Source: Persicitalea jodogahamensis | Lineage (GTDB): Bacteria; Bacteroidota; Bacteroidia; Cytophagales; Spirosomataceae | NCBI RefSeq assembly: GCF_014651615.1 | Contig: NZ_BMXF01000001.1 | Location: 901,731 to 965,730 of the forward strand | DNA length: 64,000 bases | Reading direction: 5' to 3' | Part shown: in pieces, positions 1 to 8,193 of the stretch | Numbering within the stretch: position 1 is the first letter of the stretch | How the letters are laid out: every line of letters starts with the position of its first letter | Program-made: the position numbers and the translations under genes | Notes under the pieces: generated by a model | Databases searched by the model: none | The model's input: the letters and a program-made list of their open reading frames with translations, nothing else | What the model was told of the DNA's origin: nothing

Positions 1-2043
1 TTCGTAAACCGAAGGCGTGGCAAAACCAGCGGCGGGTAGTTCGGTTTGGAATAGTAGTTTTCCGGTGCGCTTGTCGAAAGCGCGGAACATGCCATCGCGG
101 GTGGCGGCGATGAAAAGTACCCCTCCGGCGGTAACGACTGGTCCGCCGTAGTTTTCGCAGCCCGTAGGAGGGATGCCCCGGGCGGTGAGTTCCTTGAATT
201 CACCAAGGACGATTTTCCACTCGTACTCGCCCGTGTTCAGGTTAAGGGCGCTGAGCTGGCCCCAGGGTGGGCTGATGGCCGGGTAACCGTCTTCAGACAG
301 AAATTTATCGTAGCCCTTCATCTTAAACGGGAGCGGGAAAAGAGCCGCTTTGGTGTCGCCGCCCGCTTCCTTTTTTTCTTCATTGAATAAATAAGCCAGC
401 AACGCGCGACGTTCGTCGTCTTTCAGGTACGAAAAGCCGGGCATCATGCCTTTGCCATTTTTCACGATGGTGTTTACAAAAGCGTGGTCGCGACGGGTGC
501 TGACATCCACCAGCGAGGGATATCCGCTGGCTGGGTTGCCTTTGCGCTCGGTTCCGTGGCAGCCGGCGCAGTTGATTTTATAAACCTTTTGACCCTGAGT
601 AAGTCCGGCGAGGTCGTTGGCCTTGGGCGTTGGCAGCATCTTCATTTCCCAGGCCATCTCGTTGGAATTGATGAATAGCAGCCCCGTTTCGGCATCGTAG
701 GCCGGGCCGCCCCATTCACCGCCGCCATCGAAACCGGGAAAAATGAGCGTGCCTTCCTGGCTCGGCAGCTCGAACTGGTCCTTGTGCCGCATTTTTGCCA
801 GCCGTGCCTTCAATTCGTCTTTGTCTTTCGCGTAAGGGTTTACATCGTTGTCGCCGATAGTCTGGCGGGAAAAGGGTGCGGGCTTCAGCGGCACGGGTTG
901 CGTGGCCCAGGGCTTTTCACCCGGCAGAGCATTGTGGGTAGGGACGGACCGTTCCTGAATGGGGAACAATGATTTGCCCGTCACCCGGTCGAATACAAAC
1001 ACGAAACCCGACTTGGTGATCTGGGCCACAGCATCGATGAGTCGGGGCCGACCGTCGGGGCCGTTGCGTCGGATTTGTACGAGGGTAGGAGGAGAAGGCA
1101 GGTCGCGGTCCCACACGTCGTGATGAACAAACTGAAAATGCCACTTCCGCTTCCCCGTGGCGGCATCCAGGGCCAGGAGGCAGTTGGCGTAGAGGTTCTG
1201 GCCGGGGCGGTTGCCGCCGTAAAAGTCGTAGCCGGCCGATCCCGTCGGGACGTAGATAATACCGCGATCGCGGTCGATGGCCATGCCCGCCCAGTTGTTG
1301 GCGGCGCCCACGTCGGTATTCTTCCAGTTTTCCTTGCCCCAGGTTTCGTAGCCCGCCTCGCCGGGGTGCGGAATCGTTCGGAACGTCCAGGCGAGTTTGC
1401 CGGTCCGAACGTTAAAAGCCCGCACGTGGCCCGGCGCGGCGTCGGGTCCTTCGGAAAGGCGCACGGGCATCACGATCAGATCTTTGTAAACCGTACCGGG
1501 GGTGTTGGAGCAGATAAACTTGTTCTGGGCGATTTCGGGAAGTCCTAATCGCAGACTTACGCGTCCGCTGTCGCCGAATGTTTCGATCACCTTGCCCGTC
1601 AGCGCATTCAGGGCATAGAGCCATGGCCCGGCGGAATATAGAATGCGCTTATCGTCGCCCTCGGCCCAATAGGTAACGCCACGGCTGGTGTTAGAGGCTG
1701 ATGCTTCGCGTGAATCACTGAACTGCCAAAGCGGCTTACCCGTGGCCGCATCCAGCGCGAAGGCTTTTACCGAGGCTGTAGTGGCGTACATCACACCATC
1801 GACGATGATGGGGTTGCACTGAATTTGCCCCGAAGTATCTTTGGTATGATACTCCCAGGCTAGTTCTATGTTCTTGACATTCTCGATAGTAATTTGCTTC
1901 AAAGGCGAATAGTGCGCCCGGTCGGGACCGCCCAAGTACTCACGCCATTCGCTGGTGGCGAGGGGTGGGGTTTGAATAAAATTGAACAGCAGCAACCCGC
2001 TCGTCAGAGTAGCCGCAATGGAAAGCAGAATTTTGATTTTCAT
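1..2043 (-). CDS. PQQ-dependent dehydrogenase with fused cytochrome c domain (3' end cut by window)
   Basis: Quinoprotein dehydrogenase that oxidises a sugar or alcohol in the periplasm and passes electrons to its own heme c. The frame is open for all 681 codons from ATG at 2043 to the window edge, so the C-terminus is missing. A signal peptide covers about residues 1-25. Repeated beta-propeller blade motifs follow (GKPLWQFSD near residue 100, GKRKWHFQ near 310). A cytochrome c domain is inserted around residues 475-560, with a heme site CAGCH at 492-496 and a likely Met ligand in GKGMMPGF near 530; the propeller then resumes. This order (propeller, cytochrome c, propeller) is known for membrane-free glucose dehydrogenase-like enzymes of Bacteroidota. 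Substrate cannot be told from sequence. A hairpin with a T-tract directly abuts the start codon. Confidence 0.9.
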   Translation of the reverse strand, partial: MKIKILLSIAATLTSGLLLFNFIQTPPLATSEWREYLGGPDRAHYSPLKQITIENVKNIELAWEYHTKDTSGQIQCNPIIVDGVMYATTASVKAFALDAATGKPLWQFSDSREASASNTSRGVTYWAEGDDKRILYSAGPWLYALNALTGKVIETFGDSGRVSLRLGLPEIAQNKFICSNTPGTVYKDLIVMPVRLSEGPDAAPGHVRAFNVRTGKLAWTFRTIPHPGEAGYETWGKENWKNTDVGAANNWAGMAIDRDRGIIYVPTGSAGYDFYGGNRPGQNLYANCLLALDAATGKRKWHFQFVHHDVWDRDLPSPPTLVQIRRNGPDGRPRLIDAVAQITKSGFVFVFDRVTGKSLFPIQERSVPTHNALPGEKPWATQPVPLKPAPFSRQTIGDNDVNPYAKDKDELKARLAKMRHKDQFELPSQEGTLIFPGFDGGGEWGGPAYDAETGLLFINSNEMAWEMKMLPTPKANDLAGLTQGQKVYKINCAGCHGTERKGNPASGYPSLVDVSTRRDHAFVNTIVKNGKGMMPGFSYLKDDERRALLAYLFNEEKKEAGGDTKAALFPLPFKMKGYDKFLSEDGYPAISPPWGQLSALNLNTGEYEWKIVLGEFKELTARGIPPTGCENYGGPVVTAGGVLFIAATRDGMFRAFDKRTGKLLFQTELPAAGFATPSVYE

Positions 2044-2090
2044 AAAAAAACGAGGATTTCACCTTTTTGAATAAAGGAAAACCCTCGTTT
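2044..2090 (-). terminator. Hairpin plus T-tract immediately before the PQQ dehydrogenase start
   Basis: On the minus strand an outer stem AAACGAGG/CCTCGTTT closes over a second, imperfect inner stem (TTTTCCTTT with AAAAAGG-AAA). The outer stem is followed by seven T, and the next base is the A of the ATG. It looks like an intrinsic terminator for the membrane-protein gene upstream, but it leaves no leader for the dehydrogenase, so it could also act as an attenuator. Confidence 0.7.
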
Positions 2091-2122
2091 GAATTACTTG
2101 GTAGTCTCAGTCAGCCTTGTTC

Positions 2123-2542
2123 TCAGAACCAGCCTGCGCCCAGATTACGGAACGGCCAAGGAATGGCAGCGACGATAAGCACCAGCCCCATGCCGTAGTA
2201 GAAAAGAATGGTGCGGTGCTTAATGCCTGCCTCAACTTTCCGCGAGCGAACGCGGCCAATCGTGATAAGGATAATTGCGACCAGCATCATCGAAGTATGC
2301 TCCACGGTAAAGAAGCGGTATAGCTTCTCGCTCATCATGCTGAAATCGACTTTTGGACTGATGAAATACAGTACGAGTCCCAGCAACAGCTGTATATGGC
2401 ACGAAATTAGCGCAAAGGTATAAATCTTGCTATCGCCGGATTCGTTGTTCTGCCATTTGGCCATGGCAATGCCGACGGCGGCTATCAGCAGCGCAAGTAC
2501 CACATAGCGAAGTCCTGAGTGAGCGTGGACTAATGCGTTCAT
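2123..2542 (-). CDS. Small four-helix membrane protein, often annotated cytochrome b-like
   Basis: A 139-aa integral membrane protein of unknown function. Four hydrophobic segments can be seen at about residues 10-27, 43-62, 80-98 and 111-128. Histidines sit near or in the helices (H7, H9, H49, H83, H109), which may explain why relatives in Bacteroidota carry the name cytochrome B; heme binding is not shown. It lies 79 bases upstream of the PQQ dehydrogenase on the same strand, with a terminator-like hairpin between them. A role in quinone or cytochrome electron transfer for that enzyme would be inference only. Confidence 0.75.
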   Translation of the reverse strand: MNALVHAHSGLRYVVLALLIAAVGIAMAKWQNNESGDSKIYTFALISCHIQLLLGLVLYFISPKVDFSMMSEKLYRFFTVEHTSMMLVAIILITIGRVRSRKVEAGIKHRTILFYYGMGLVLIVAAIPWPFRNLGAGWF

Positions 2543-2585
2543 GTTTTAAGGGATTTTAGTTGGAAATAGGGCAAAGATAGGGGTT

Positions 2586-2622
2586 GGCTCCCGGCTTTTG
2601 GCCATCGGCTGCCGGCTTTTTT
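2586..2622 (-). repeat. Dispersed GC-rich intergenic repeat, copy 1
   Basis: Read on the minus strand this contains AGCCGGCAGCCGATGGCC followed by AAAAGCC. The same words occur at 2758-2787 and 49572-49607, both times directly before a start codon. Confidence 0.45.
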
Positions 2623-2757
2623 GGGCGGCTATCTGATGAATCCTCTCACTTAATCGTTGCCGAATAAGCGAATTTAGAAATAGATGGCCTATATTGGTTT
2701 TTGTTCATTTATAATATTTATTATACAGATGCAATCCGCCCGAAGCGCCGGACCGTG

Positions 2758-2787
2758 CCGAAAGCCGACCGCCGATTGCCCCCAGCT
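2758..2787 (+). repeat. Dispersed GC-rich intergenic repeat, copy 2, abutting a start codon
   Basis: Contains CCGAAAGCCGACCGCCGATT and ends at the base before ATG 2788. It resembles 49572-49607, which also ends directly at an ATG. It therefore forms the untranslated leader of the DUF4286 gene. Confidence 0.45.
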
Positions 2788-3090
2788 ATGATCCTCTACA
2801 ACACCACCTACAACATCAGCCGCCTGGCCGAAAAAGACTGGCTCGACTGGATGAAAACCGTTCAGATTCCGGCCATGATGGCCACCGGACTACCTACCGA
2901 AAATAAGATGCTGCGGCTCCTGACCGAGATCGAAAATGAAGGCGTGACCTACTCAGTGCAATACTCTTTCCCGACGATGGAAGACTATCTGGCGTATCAG
3001 ACCGAACATCAGGCTGCTTTTCAGGAGCGCCACCACGCCCGCTATAAGGAACGTTACGTTTCATTTCGGACGCTTTTGGAGGAGATTTAA
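2788..3090 (+). CDS. DUF4286 family protein
   Basis: A 100-aa soluble protein of the DUF4286 family, which is common in Bacteroidota and has no assigned function. The longer reading frame begins at 2701, but ATG 2788 gives the family's usual N-terminus (MILYNTTYNI) and about the usual length of 100. The upstream extension is rich in Arg and Pro and falls in a repeat. Typical features are a ferredoxin-like alternation of strands and helices and a C-terminal motif with F, H and Y residues (ERHHARYKERYVSF). It seems to be transcribed alone. Confidence 0.85.
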   Translation: MILYNTTYNISRLAEKDWLDWMKTVQIPAMMATGLPTENKMLRLLTEIENEGVTYSVQYSFPTMEDYLAYQTEHQAAFQERHHARYKERYVSFRTLLEEI

Positions 3091-3224
3091 CAAAATGATA
3101 AAGATCAGGTTTTGAATTTTTAGCAAAAAATACAGCGCATGCTCTTGACATTGCGCCGGAAATTACCTTGATTGATTACCCGAATAAGTCGGGAGGTTTT
3201 TGTTTCACTTAACCCTATGTGCTT

Positions 3225-3593
3225 ATGAAATTGCAGATGCAAGCCATCCACTTCGACGCCGACGCGAGTCTGTTGGCATTTATCCAGCAAAAAATGGATA
3301 AACTCGATACATTTTACGACCGTATCACGAGTGGAGAAGTATTCCTCAAACTGGACGGACACGAAACCAACAAGGTTCATACCAAACTGCTCGAAGTGAA
3401 ATTATACGTACCGGGAGGTACCATGTTCGTGAAAGAACAGGGCTCGACGTTCGAGGAAGCCACCGATCTGGCCGTCGAAACACTGAAAATTCAGGTTAAG
3501 AAATTCAAAAATAAACGCCGCGAAACCCGCGCCCCCAAAGTGAGTGACGTTGCGGAGGTTGTGGAAGAAGAAAGCGAAATAGAAGAGATATAA
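3225..3593 (+). CDS. raiA: Ribosome hibernation promoting factor, short HPF/RaiA family
   Basis: A 122-aa ribosome-associated inhibitor of the S30AE family, which binds the 30S decoding site in stationary phase. The sequence shows the N-terminal strand MQAIHFDAD, the helix with QQKMDKLDTFYDRI, the central strands (GEVFLKL..., LLEVKLYVPG) and the second helix FEEATDLAVETLK, then a basic and acidic tail. There is no long-HPF C-terminal dimerisation domain. ATG 3225 was preferred over the in-frame GTG two codons before it because it gives the normal family start. A clear terminator follows the stop. Confidence 0.92.
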   Translation: MKLQMQAIHFDADASLLAFIQQKMDKLDTFYDRITSGEVFLKLDGHETNKVHTKLLEVKLYVPGGTMFVKEQGSTFEEATDLAVETLKIQVKKFKNKRRETRAPKVSDVAEVVEEESEIEEI

Positions 3594-3898
3594 ATTGTAA
3601 CAGCAATCTTGACAAAGCGGAGTCACCGGAAGGTGGTTCCGCTTTTTTTATTTCCGGTGCCTGAGTACCCCGGGCGGAGAAGTTTGTACTTGGCTTTTTT
3701 GTACGGGTACAAGGGTAGTTGGCCCGTCAGAATATTTGACAGGCAATCTCACAAATGAAGGGGTATTCACAACTGTTTTTGATAGTTTTACCGCTTCTTG
3801 ACAAGGCTGGCCAAGCTATGGGCCCCAATGATTTTTTGAAAAATATTTTTTGCATAAAAAGAAGTTTCAATAGACATTAACTCACTCAAAAACTGTTC
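3594..3898. other. Intergenic region between raiA and the RND adaptor
   Basis: 305 bases without a gene. It holds the raiA terminator at 3614-3647 and an AT-rich stretch (3825-3860) with an imperfect -7-like word ATTTTTTG at 3845-3852, which may belong to the adaptor promoter. tRNA genes sit downstream of raiA in some Bacteroidota, but none was found here. Confidence 0.5.
3614..3647 (+). terminator. Intrinsic terminator of raiA
   Basis: AAAGCGGA...CACC, loop GGAA, GGTG...TCCGCTTT, followed by T residues; begins 21 bases after the raiA stop. Confidence 0.85.
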
Positions 3899-4972
3899 AT
3901 GCGACCCATTCTGATTTTAGGGGGAATAATTCTGGCGCTTGTTTTCGGCAAGCTGTTCCTGTTTCCCAAGTCCGACGACGAAGCAGACGGGAGAGGAAAA
4001 AGTGGGACAGCCACACCGAAAGGAGGAAAAGCGGGTGGTGGAGCAGTTCCGGTGGAGGTCTATCTGGCCAAAATGGAAAAGATAGACAATATACTTTATG
4101 CCCCCGGTACCGTGGTTCCCAACGAGGAGGTGGAGCTGAAAGCCGAAATTGCCGGGCGTCTTATCCAACTCAATCTGCGGGAAGGCGCACCAGTGAAGAA
4201 AGGGCAGCTCATTGCCAAGATCAACGACAACGAATTAAAGGCGCAGCTGGCGAAATTGGAATACAATGCCACTCTGACACGTAACCGGGAGGAACGCCAG
4301 AAGAAGCTGCTGAAAATTGAGGCCATTAGCCAGGAAGAGTACGAGATCGCGATGAACAACGTCAGTACTTCTCAGGCCGACAGGGACCTGATCATGGCGC
4401 AATTGGAAAAAACGGAAATCCGCGCACCATTCAGCGGCACTATCGGTCTGAAAAATATCAGCGAGGGAGCTTACCTCTCGCCCGGTACTTCAGTAGTGAC
4501 TTTGGTACAGACTAATCCAGTGAAGGTTGATTTTACCATTCCCGAGAGGTACGCCCGGGAAATTCGCCTGGGCAGCACTGTGCAGTTGGGGCTCGATGGT
4601 GATGCAGTCCGCTACCCGGCGCGTGTCGTGGCTCTCGACCCGAAGGTGGACGAAAACCTGCGCACTCAGCGCGTCAGAGCCATTCTTCCCAACCCGGGGC
4701 GGCTCTTCGTGCCGGGAATGTTCGTGAAGGTGCAGGTAGATCTCAGCGACAACTCGACTGCCATCATGATCCCGACCGATGCCATCGTCCCTGTACTGAA
4801 AGGCAAAAAGGTATTCGTGGTCAAGAACGGCAAAGCCCGGGAAGTGATGGTCACGACAGGCCTGCGCACCGACCAAAAAATACAGATTACCGAGGGGCTG
4901 GCAACGGGTGACTCCCTGATTGTGACGGGCATTATGGCTTTAAAGCCGGATGTGTCGGTGAAAGTGAAATAA
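3899..4972 (+). CDS. RND efflux periplasmic adaptor subunit (HlyD/MFP family)
   Basis: A 357-aa membrane-fusion protein that joins an inner-membrane RND pump to an outer-membrane channel. An N-terminal hydrophobic anchor (about residues 3-22) precedes a Gly/Lys-rich linker. Then come the biotinyl-lipoyl half motifs (GRLIQLNLREG, GTIGLKNISEGAYL), the alpha-hairpin between them, a beta-barrel, and a membrane-proximal domain (IPTDAIVPVLKGKKVFVV) with the usual end VTGIMALKPDVSVKVK. Such genes normally sit directly before the pump gene. Here it is followed at once by a strong bidirectional terminator, and the only RND pump in the window lies 14 kb away at 18979. Confidence 0.92.
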   Translation: MRPILILGGIILALVFGKLFLFPKSDDEADGRGKSGTATPKGGKAGGGAVPVEVYLAKMEKIDNILYAPGTVVPNEEVELKAEIAGRLIQLNLREGAPVKKGQLIAKINDNELKAQLAKLEYNATLTRNREERQKKLLKIEAISQEEYEIAMNNVSTSQADRDLIMAQLEKTEIRAPFSGTIGLKNISEGAYLSPGTSVVTLVQTNPVKVDFTIPERYAREIRLGSTVQLGLDGDAVRYPARVVALDPKVDENLRTQRVRAILPNPGRLFVPGMFVKVQVDLSDNSTAIMIPTDAIVPVLKGKKVFVVKNGKAREVMVTTGLRTDQKIQITEGLATGDSLIVTGIMALKPDVSVKVK

Positions 4973-5006
4973 GAGACAGGCTTTGCCCGGTAGGAGCCTG
5001 TTCATG

Positions 5007-5060
5007 CCAGCATACAAAAAAGGCTTCCAAATCCATTTGGAAGCCTTTTTTGTATGCTGG
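5007..5060. terminator. Bidirectional terminator, perfect 26-bp stem
   Basis: A perfect inverted repeat of 26 bases per arm with a 2-base centre. Each arm has an A-run or T-run, so it can stop transcription from both sides. It lies between the convergent adaptor and JmjC-like genes. Confidence 0.9.
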
Positions 5061-5103
5061 TCGTATCCCACCTATGCGGCGGAGAGACCAGACATCCGTG
5101 ACC

Positions 5104-5949
5104 TTAGGCCATCATAGCCTGCGCCCGCTCAATGGCTTTATTCTCCTTCCACTCTTTCCATTTTGGGCCAAGCAGCGAATTCATGCCCTTGTCCACTACC
5201 GTGTGGCGGGCGAGGTTCATGCCGCCCTTCAGCAGGGTGAACACGGAGTCATTGGCGCGAAGCGCAAGACCGAAGCCGCCATCCACGTACTTTATGTAGT
5301 GCCACCATAGTGAGGGAATAAATACCGTTTCGCCATGGCCAAGAATTGTTTCATAACCCTGGGCCTTATCGAAAGCCGGGAAACGTTCCAGATCAGGGTG
5401 CAGCGGATGGACGTGGCTCATCACCGTGAAGGGGTGCTGGTAGAGCCGGGTACTTTCCGAAGGCGGGAAGAGGATAATTTTCTTGCGGGTCTGGAACTGC
5501 GAGAGGAAGACATTGGAGCAGTCCATGTCGTAGTGCAAGTTTACTTCCGAATTCTGACCTCCGAAAAACATGAATTTGTAGTTCTTCACGAAGCCATCCA
5601 TGATGGTCGGAAACTGCACGTCGGCGTTGAGCTCAGGAATTTTCTTGAAAATATCGAAGAGAAAAATCCGCAGATCCGTTGGGCCCTTTTCAATTAGCGA
5701 AAGGTACTCACCAAAAGGCATGGTAGCCGCATTCTGGAAGTACTTGTCGGGATCGTGGATGTGGTTGTCCACCAGTGGTACTTCCAGGTCACCATGGTTT
5801 TTACGGAACCAGTCAAAGGTCCACTTCTGCGTAGCGGGCCAGTCTTTTATCAGGTCGGTGAACACCACGGGACGCCGGGGTTTGAGGTAGTTTTCGATGA
5901 ATTCCTCGCGGGTCAACCCCGTGCGTCGCTCAATTTGGGTTAATTTCAT
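5104..5949 (-). CDS. Cupin-like / JmjC-type Fe(II)-dependent oxygenase
   Basis: A 281-aa protein of the cupin_8/JmjC superfamily, which are Fe(II)/2-oxoglutarate hydroxylases of protein or RNA side chains; the substrate here is unknown. It shows the N-terminal capture motif (RRPVVFTDLIKDWPA), the metal-binding HxD in NLHYDMDCSN, the following strand KKIILFPPSES, and the distal histidine in FIPSLWWHYI. The open frame runs further upstream, but ATG 5949 (MKLTQIERRTGL) is the sensible start because a good -7 box (6019-6026) lies inside the longer version. It is convergent with the adaptor gene. Confidence 0.87.
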   Translation of the reverse strand: MKLTQIERRTGLTREEFIENYLKPRRPVVFTDLIKDWPATQKWTFDWFRKNHGDLEVPLVDNHIHDPDKYFQNAATMPFGEYLSLIEKGPTDLRIFLFDIFKKIPELNADVQFPTIMDGFVKNYKFMFFGGQNSEVNLHYDMDCSNVFLSQFQTRKKIILFPPSESTRLYQHPFTVMSHVHPLHPDLERFPAFDKAQGYETILGHGETVFIPSLWWHYIKYVDGGFGLALRANDSVFTLLKGGMNLARHTVVDKGMNSLLGPKWKEWKENKAIERAQAMMA

Positions 5950-6306
5950 AGCTGTGAGAGGTTTGGTACTTCTGTTGAAACGCCTGGTTGTAACAAAGGG
6001 GTATGACATTTCAGAATGCAAATTTATACTATCTGCAACGAACTTCGGCAAAAAAAGCTTTCTAATCCACTACAAAAAATGGTTTTACTATTTATCCATA
6101 AAATCAACCGATAGTGGTAAATATGGGTAATTGGCCATCCAATTGCTCAGAACTGGCTAACTTGCGGGTTATCCCCGGAATCTTTGCAAAAAGACAATTC
6201 CAAACGCACATTGCCCCTATTGTCAGCGACCATTTAGAACAAAACGTTGTACTTTGGACAGGCCGGACACTGTTGATTATCCTTTATCAATTATCTATTT
6301 AATAAA
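5950..6306. other. Divergent intergenic region between the JmjC-like and M42 peptidase genes
   Basis: 357 bases, AT-rich, holding the promoters of two divergent genes. The minus-strand -7 box is listed separately. For the plus-strand gene only a partial match (TACTTTG near 6249) was seen. No RNA gene or repeat was recognised. Confidence 0.5.
6019..6026 (-). promoter_or_regulatory. -7 box of the JmjC-like gene
   Basis: TAAATTTG on the minus strand fits the Bacteroidota consensus TAnnTTTG. A TTTG lies about 22 bases upstream. The transcript would start near 6013, some 64 bases before ATG 5949. Confidence 0.55.
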
Positions 6307-7377
6307 ATGACGGAACAAAGCACTGAATTTCTTTACAAATACCTTAATAACGCATCGCCTACGGGCTTCGAATCGCCAGGACAGCAGATCTGGCTCGATT
6401 ACATCAAGCCCTATATCCAGGAGCAGATCATTGACACTTATGGTACTGCGGTGGGCGTCGTCAATCCGGGTCAGGATTACAAAGTGGTCATCGAGGCGCA
6501 TTCAGACGAGATCGCGTGGTTCGTCAACTACATCAACGATGATGGGTATATCTATGTCCGTCGCAACGGGGGCTCCGACGCGGCCATTGCGCCTTCCATG
6601 CGTGTAAACCTGCATACGCCCAACGGCCCGGTACAGGGGGTGTTTGGCTGGCCCGCCATCCACGTACGCGAAGTAGCCAAAGACCGTGTGCCGAAACCCC
6701 ATGAACTGTTTATAGACGTGGGGGCGGCGAACAAAAGCGAAGTAGAACAAATGGGCATCCACGTAGGTACAGTCATAACTTTCGCCGACGGGCTGACAGA
6801 GATGAACAACCGCTATTACGTGGGGCGCGCGCTCGACAACCGCGTTGGAGGTTTCATGATCGCCGAAGTAGCCCGGCTGCTGCACGAAAATGAGGTTCAG
6901 TTTCCTTTCACGCTATATGTAGTCAACGCCGTTCAGGAAGAAATTGGCTTGCGTGGGGCCGAGATGATCTCGCGCCGCCTGAAACCCGACCTGGCCATCG
7001 TCACGGATGTTACCCACGACACGCAGTCGCCGATGTATACCAAGACCAAGCAAGGGGATCTCAAATGCGGCCTTGGTCCGGTATTGTGCTACGGTCCCGC
7101 CGTGCAGAACAACTTCCGCGATCACATCATCAGTGTGGCCAACGAAAAAGAAATTCCTTTCCAGCGGCAGGCCGTAAGCCGCTCCACCGGTACAGACACC
7201 GATTCATTCGCTTACTCTGCCGAAGGCGTGGCATCGGCGTTGATCTCATTGCCTCTGAAGTACATGCACACGACTGTCGAAACCGTTCATAAGGACGATG
7301 TGCAAAATGTCATCAAGCTAATGTACGAAACGCTGCTAAGCTTGAAAGGCGGTGAAGATTATCGGTATATCAAGTAA
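6307..7377 (+). CDS. M42 family metallopeptidase (glutamyl aminopeptidase type)
   Basis: A 356-aa cytoplasmic aminopeptidase of the M42 family with a two-metal centre, which usually forms a large tetrahedral complex that trims peptides. The metal and catalytic residues are visible: H in EAHSDEIAWF, D in GRALDNRVGG, EE in VQEEIGLRGA, D in IVTDVTHD, and the last H in KYMHTTVETVH. The length is normal. It is monocistronic, bounded by a divergent promoter region and a bidirectional terminator. There is no signal peptide. Confidence 0.93.
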   Translation: MTEQSTEFLYKYLNNASPTGFESPGQQIWLDYIKPYIQEQIIDTYGTAVGVVNPGQDYKVVIEAHSDEIAWFVNYINDDGYIYVRRNGGSDAAIAPSMRVNLHTPNGPVQGVFGWPAIHVREVAKDRVPKPHELFIDVGAANKSEVEQMGIHVGTVITFADGLTEMNNRYYVGRALDNRVGGFMIAEVARLLHENEVQFPFTLYVVNAVQEEIGLRGAEMISRRLKPDLAIVTDVTHDTQSPMYTKTKQGDLKCGLGPVLCYGPAVQNNFRDHIISVANEKEIPFQRQAVSRSTGTDTDSFAYSAEGVASALISLPLKYMHTTVETVHKDDVQNVIKLMYETLLSLKGGEDYRYIK

Positions 7378-7396
7378 TTGAAAGTGGCAGGAACAA

Positions 7397-7438
7397 AAAA
7401 AGAAGCCTTCGGTGGAACTTCCGCCGAAGGCTTCTTTG
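7397..7438. terminator. Bidirectional terminator after the M42 peptidase
   Basis: GAAGCCTTCGG(t)GG, loop AACTT, CC(g)CCGAAGGCTTC, flanked by A7 on the left and T residues on the right. It serves the peptidase and can also end transcripts of the minus-strand gene. Confidence 0.85.
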
Positions 7439-7472
7439 CTATTTGTAAAAAGTGAATCCTTAAAATTCAAAA

Positions 7473-7508
7473 AGCACTACTACTTCTTTAAGCACTACTA
7501 CTTCTTTA
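7473..7508. repeat. Perfect 18-bp tandem duplication across a stop codon
   Basis: The word AGCACTACTACTTCTTTA occurs twice in a row (7473-7490, 7491-7508). The right copy contains the last codons and the stop (7498-7500) of the lysine-rich protein gene, and the left copy lies just outside it. A recent replication slip is the simple explanation. Confidence 0.85.
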
Positions 7509-8085
7509 TTTCGGGATCGACGGGTTTATTGGCCGGGCTTTTTGGGGAGCGGCCCATGACCCGCTTGCTCGTACCGCCTGTGGCCGTTTTTGATTTGGTG
7601 GCTCGGGCGGGCTTTTTGGTGGTGGGCTTGGCCTTGGGCGTGGCTTTGTTTTCAAGCATTTCCGTGACTTCGGGTTCTACGGCATTGGCGATGGTTTTTT
7701 CCAGAGCTTCCTCCATGGTTTCGGTTGCGTTGGCCGAAGCTTCATGTGCGGCTTTTTGCGAGTCCAGCTCTAGCTTTCGCGCTTCCTTGGTTTCCTTATC
7801 GGCAGAACCCTTGGTGCCAGCCGCTTTGCCTTTGGTTTTTTTAGGTTTGGCCGCCTTCTTCTCTGATTTCTTGGCCGACTTTTTGGCTTCTTTTTCTAGC
7901 TTCCTGGACTCTTTTTCTGCTTTCTTACTCTGTTTGTCAATCAGCTTGCTGACCCGCTTTGCCAGTTTCTCCGCCGTTTTTTCGACTGATTTTTTCAACT
8001 TCTTGGAGTCGGTGGTCAGCTCTTCCAGTTTCTCTTCCAGCGTTTGGGCAATTTCAGCGGTAAGTTTTTTGGTTTTCTCTTTCAT
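7498..8085 (-). CDS. Lysine/alanine-rich histone H1-like protein
   Basis: A 195-aa, very basic, low-complexity protein. Residues 1-75 predict a long charged coiled coil (KKLTAEIAQTLEEKLEELTT and KKLKKSVEKTAEKLAKRVSK). The middle is Lys/Ala-rich (KKSAKKSEKKAAKPKK), a short acidic helix follows, and the tail is again Lys/Pro/Thr-rich (PKAKPTTKKPARATKSK). The composition resembles bacterial histone H1-like (Hc1/AlgP-type) DNA-binding proteins, so nucleoid binding is plausible but not shown. ATG 8085 was chosen: the 15 codons upstream are unlike the rest. No operon partner. Confidence 0.75.
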   Translation of the reverse strand: MKEKTKKLTAEIAQTLEEKLEELTTDSKKLKKSVEKTAEKLAKRVSKLIDKQSKKAEKESRKLEKEAKKSAKKSEKKAAKPKKTKGKAAGTKGSADKETKEARKLELDSQKAAHEASANATETMEEALEKTIANAVEPEVTEMLENKATPKAKPTTKKPARATKSKTATGGTSKRVMGRSPKSPANKPVDPEIKK

Positions 8086-8193
8086 GATGGAGTTTTGGTA
8101 GTGGGAGTCACAAGCAAGTGCGGCTCTCAAAATTGAAAAAAATCTACAAATAGCTACGATTTTTTTCGGAAGAACAAAATTATCGAGTTATTT

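Noticed and set aside
1075-1548. 157-aa plus-strand frame opposite the PQQ dehydrogenase
   Set aside because: It is a mirror frame of a long conserved gene and has no domain of its own.
3594-3898. Possible tRNA genes after raiA
   Set aside because: tRNA genes sit downstream of raiA in some Bacteroidota, but no cloverleaf or T-loop word (GGTTCGAATC type) was found here or in other gaps.
7412-8101. 229-aa plus-strand Ser/Phe/Leu-rich frame that looks like a membrane protein
   Set aside because: It is the antisense of a Lys/Glu/Ala-rich gene; Lys and Glu codons read as Phe, Leu and Ser on the other strand. The minus-strand coiled-coil protein is the better reading.
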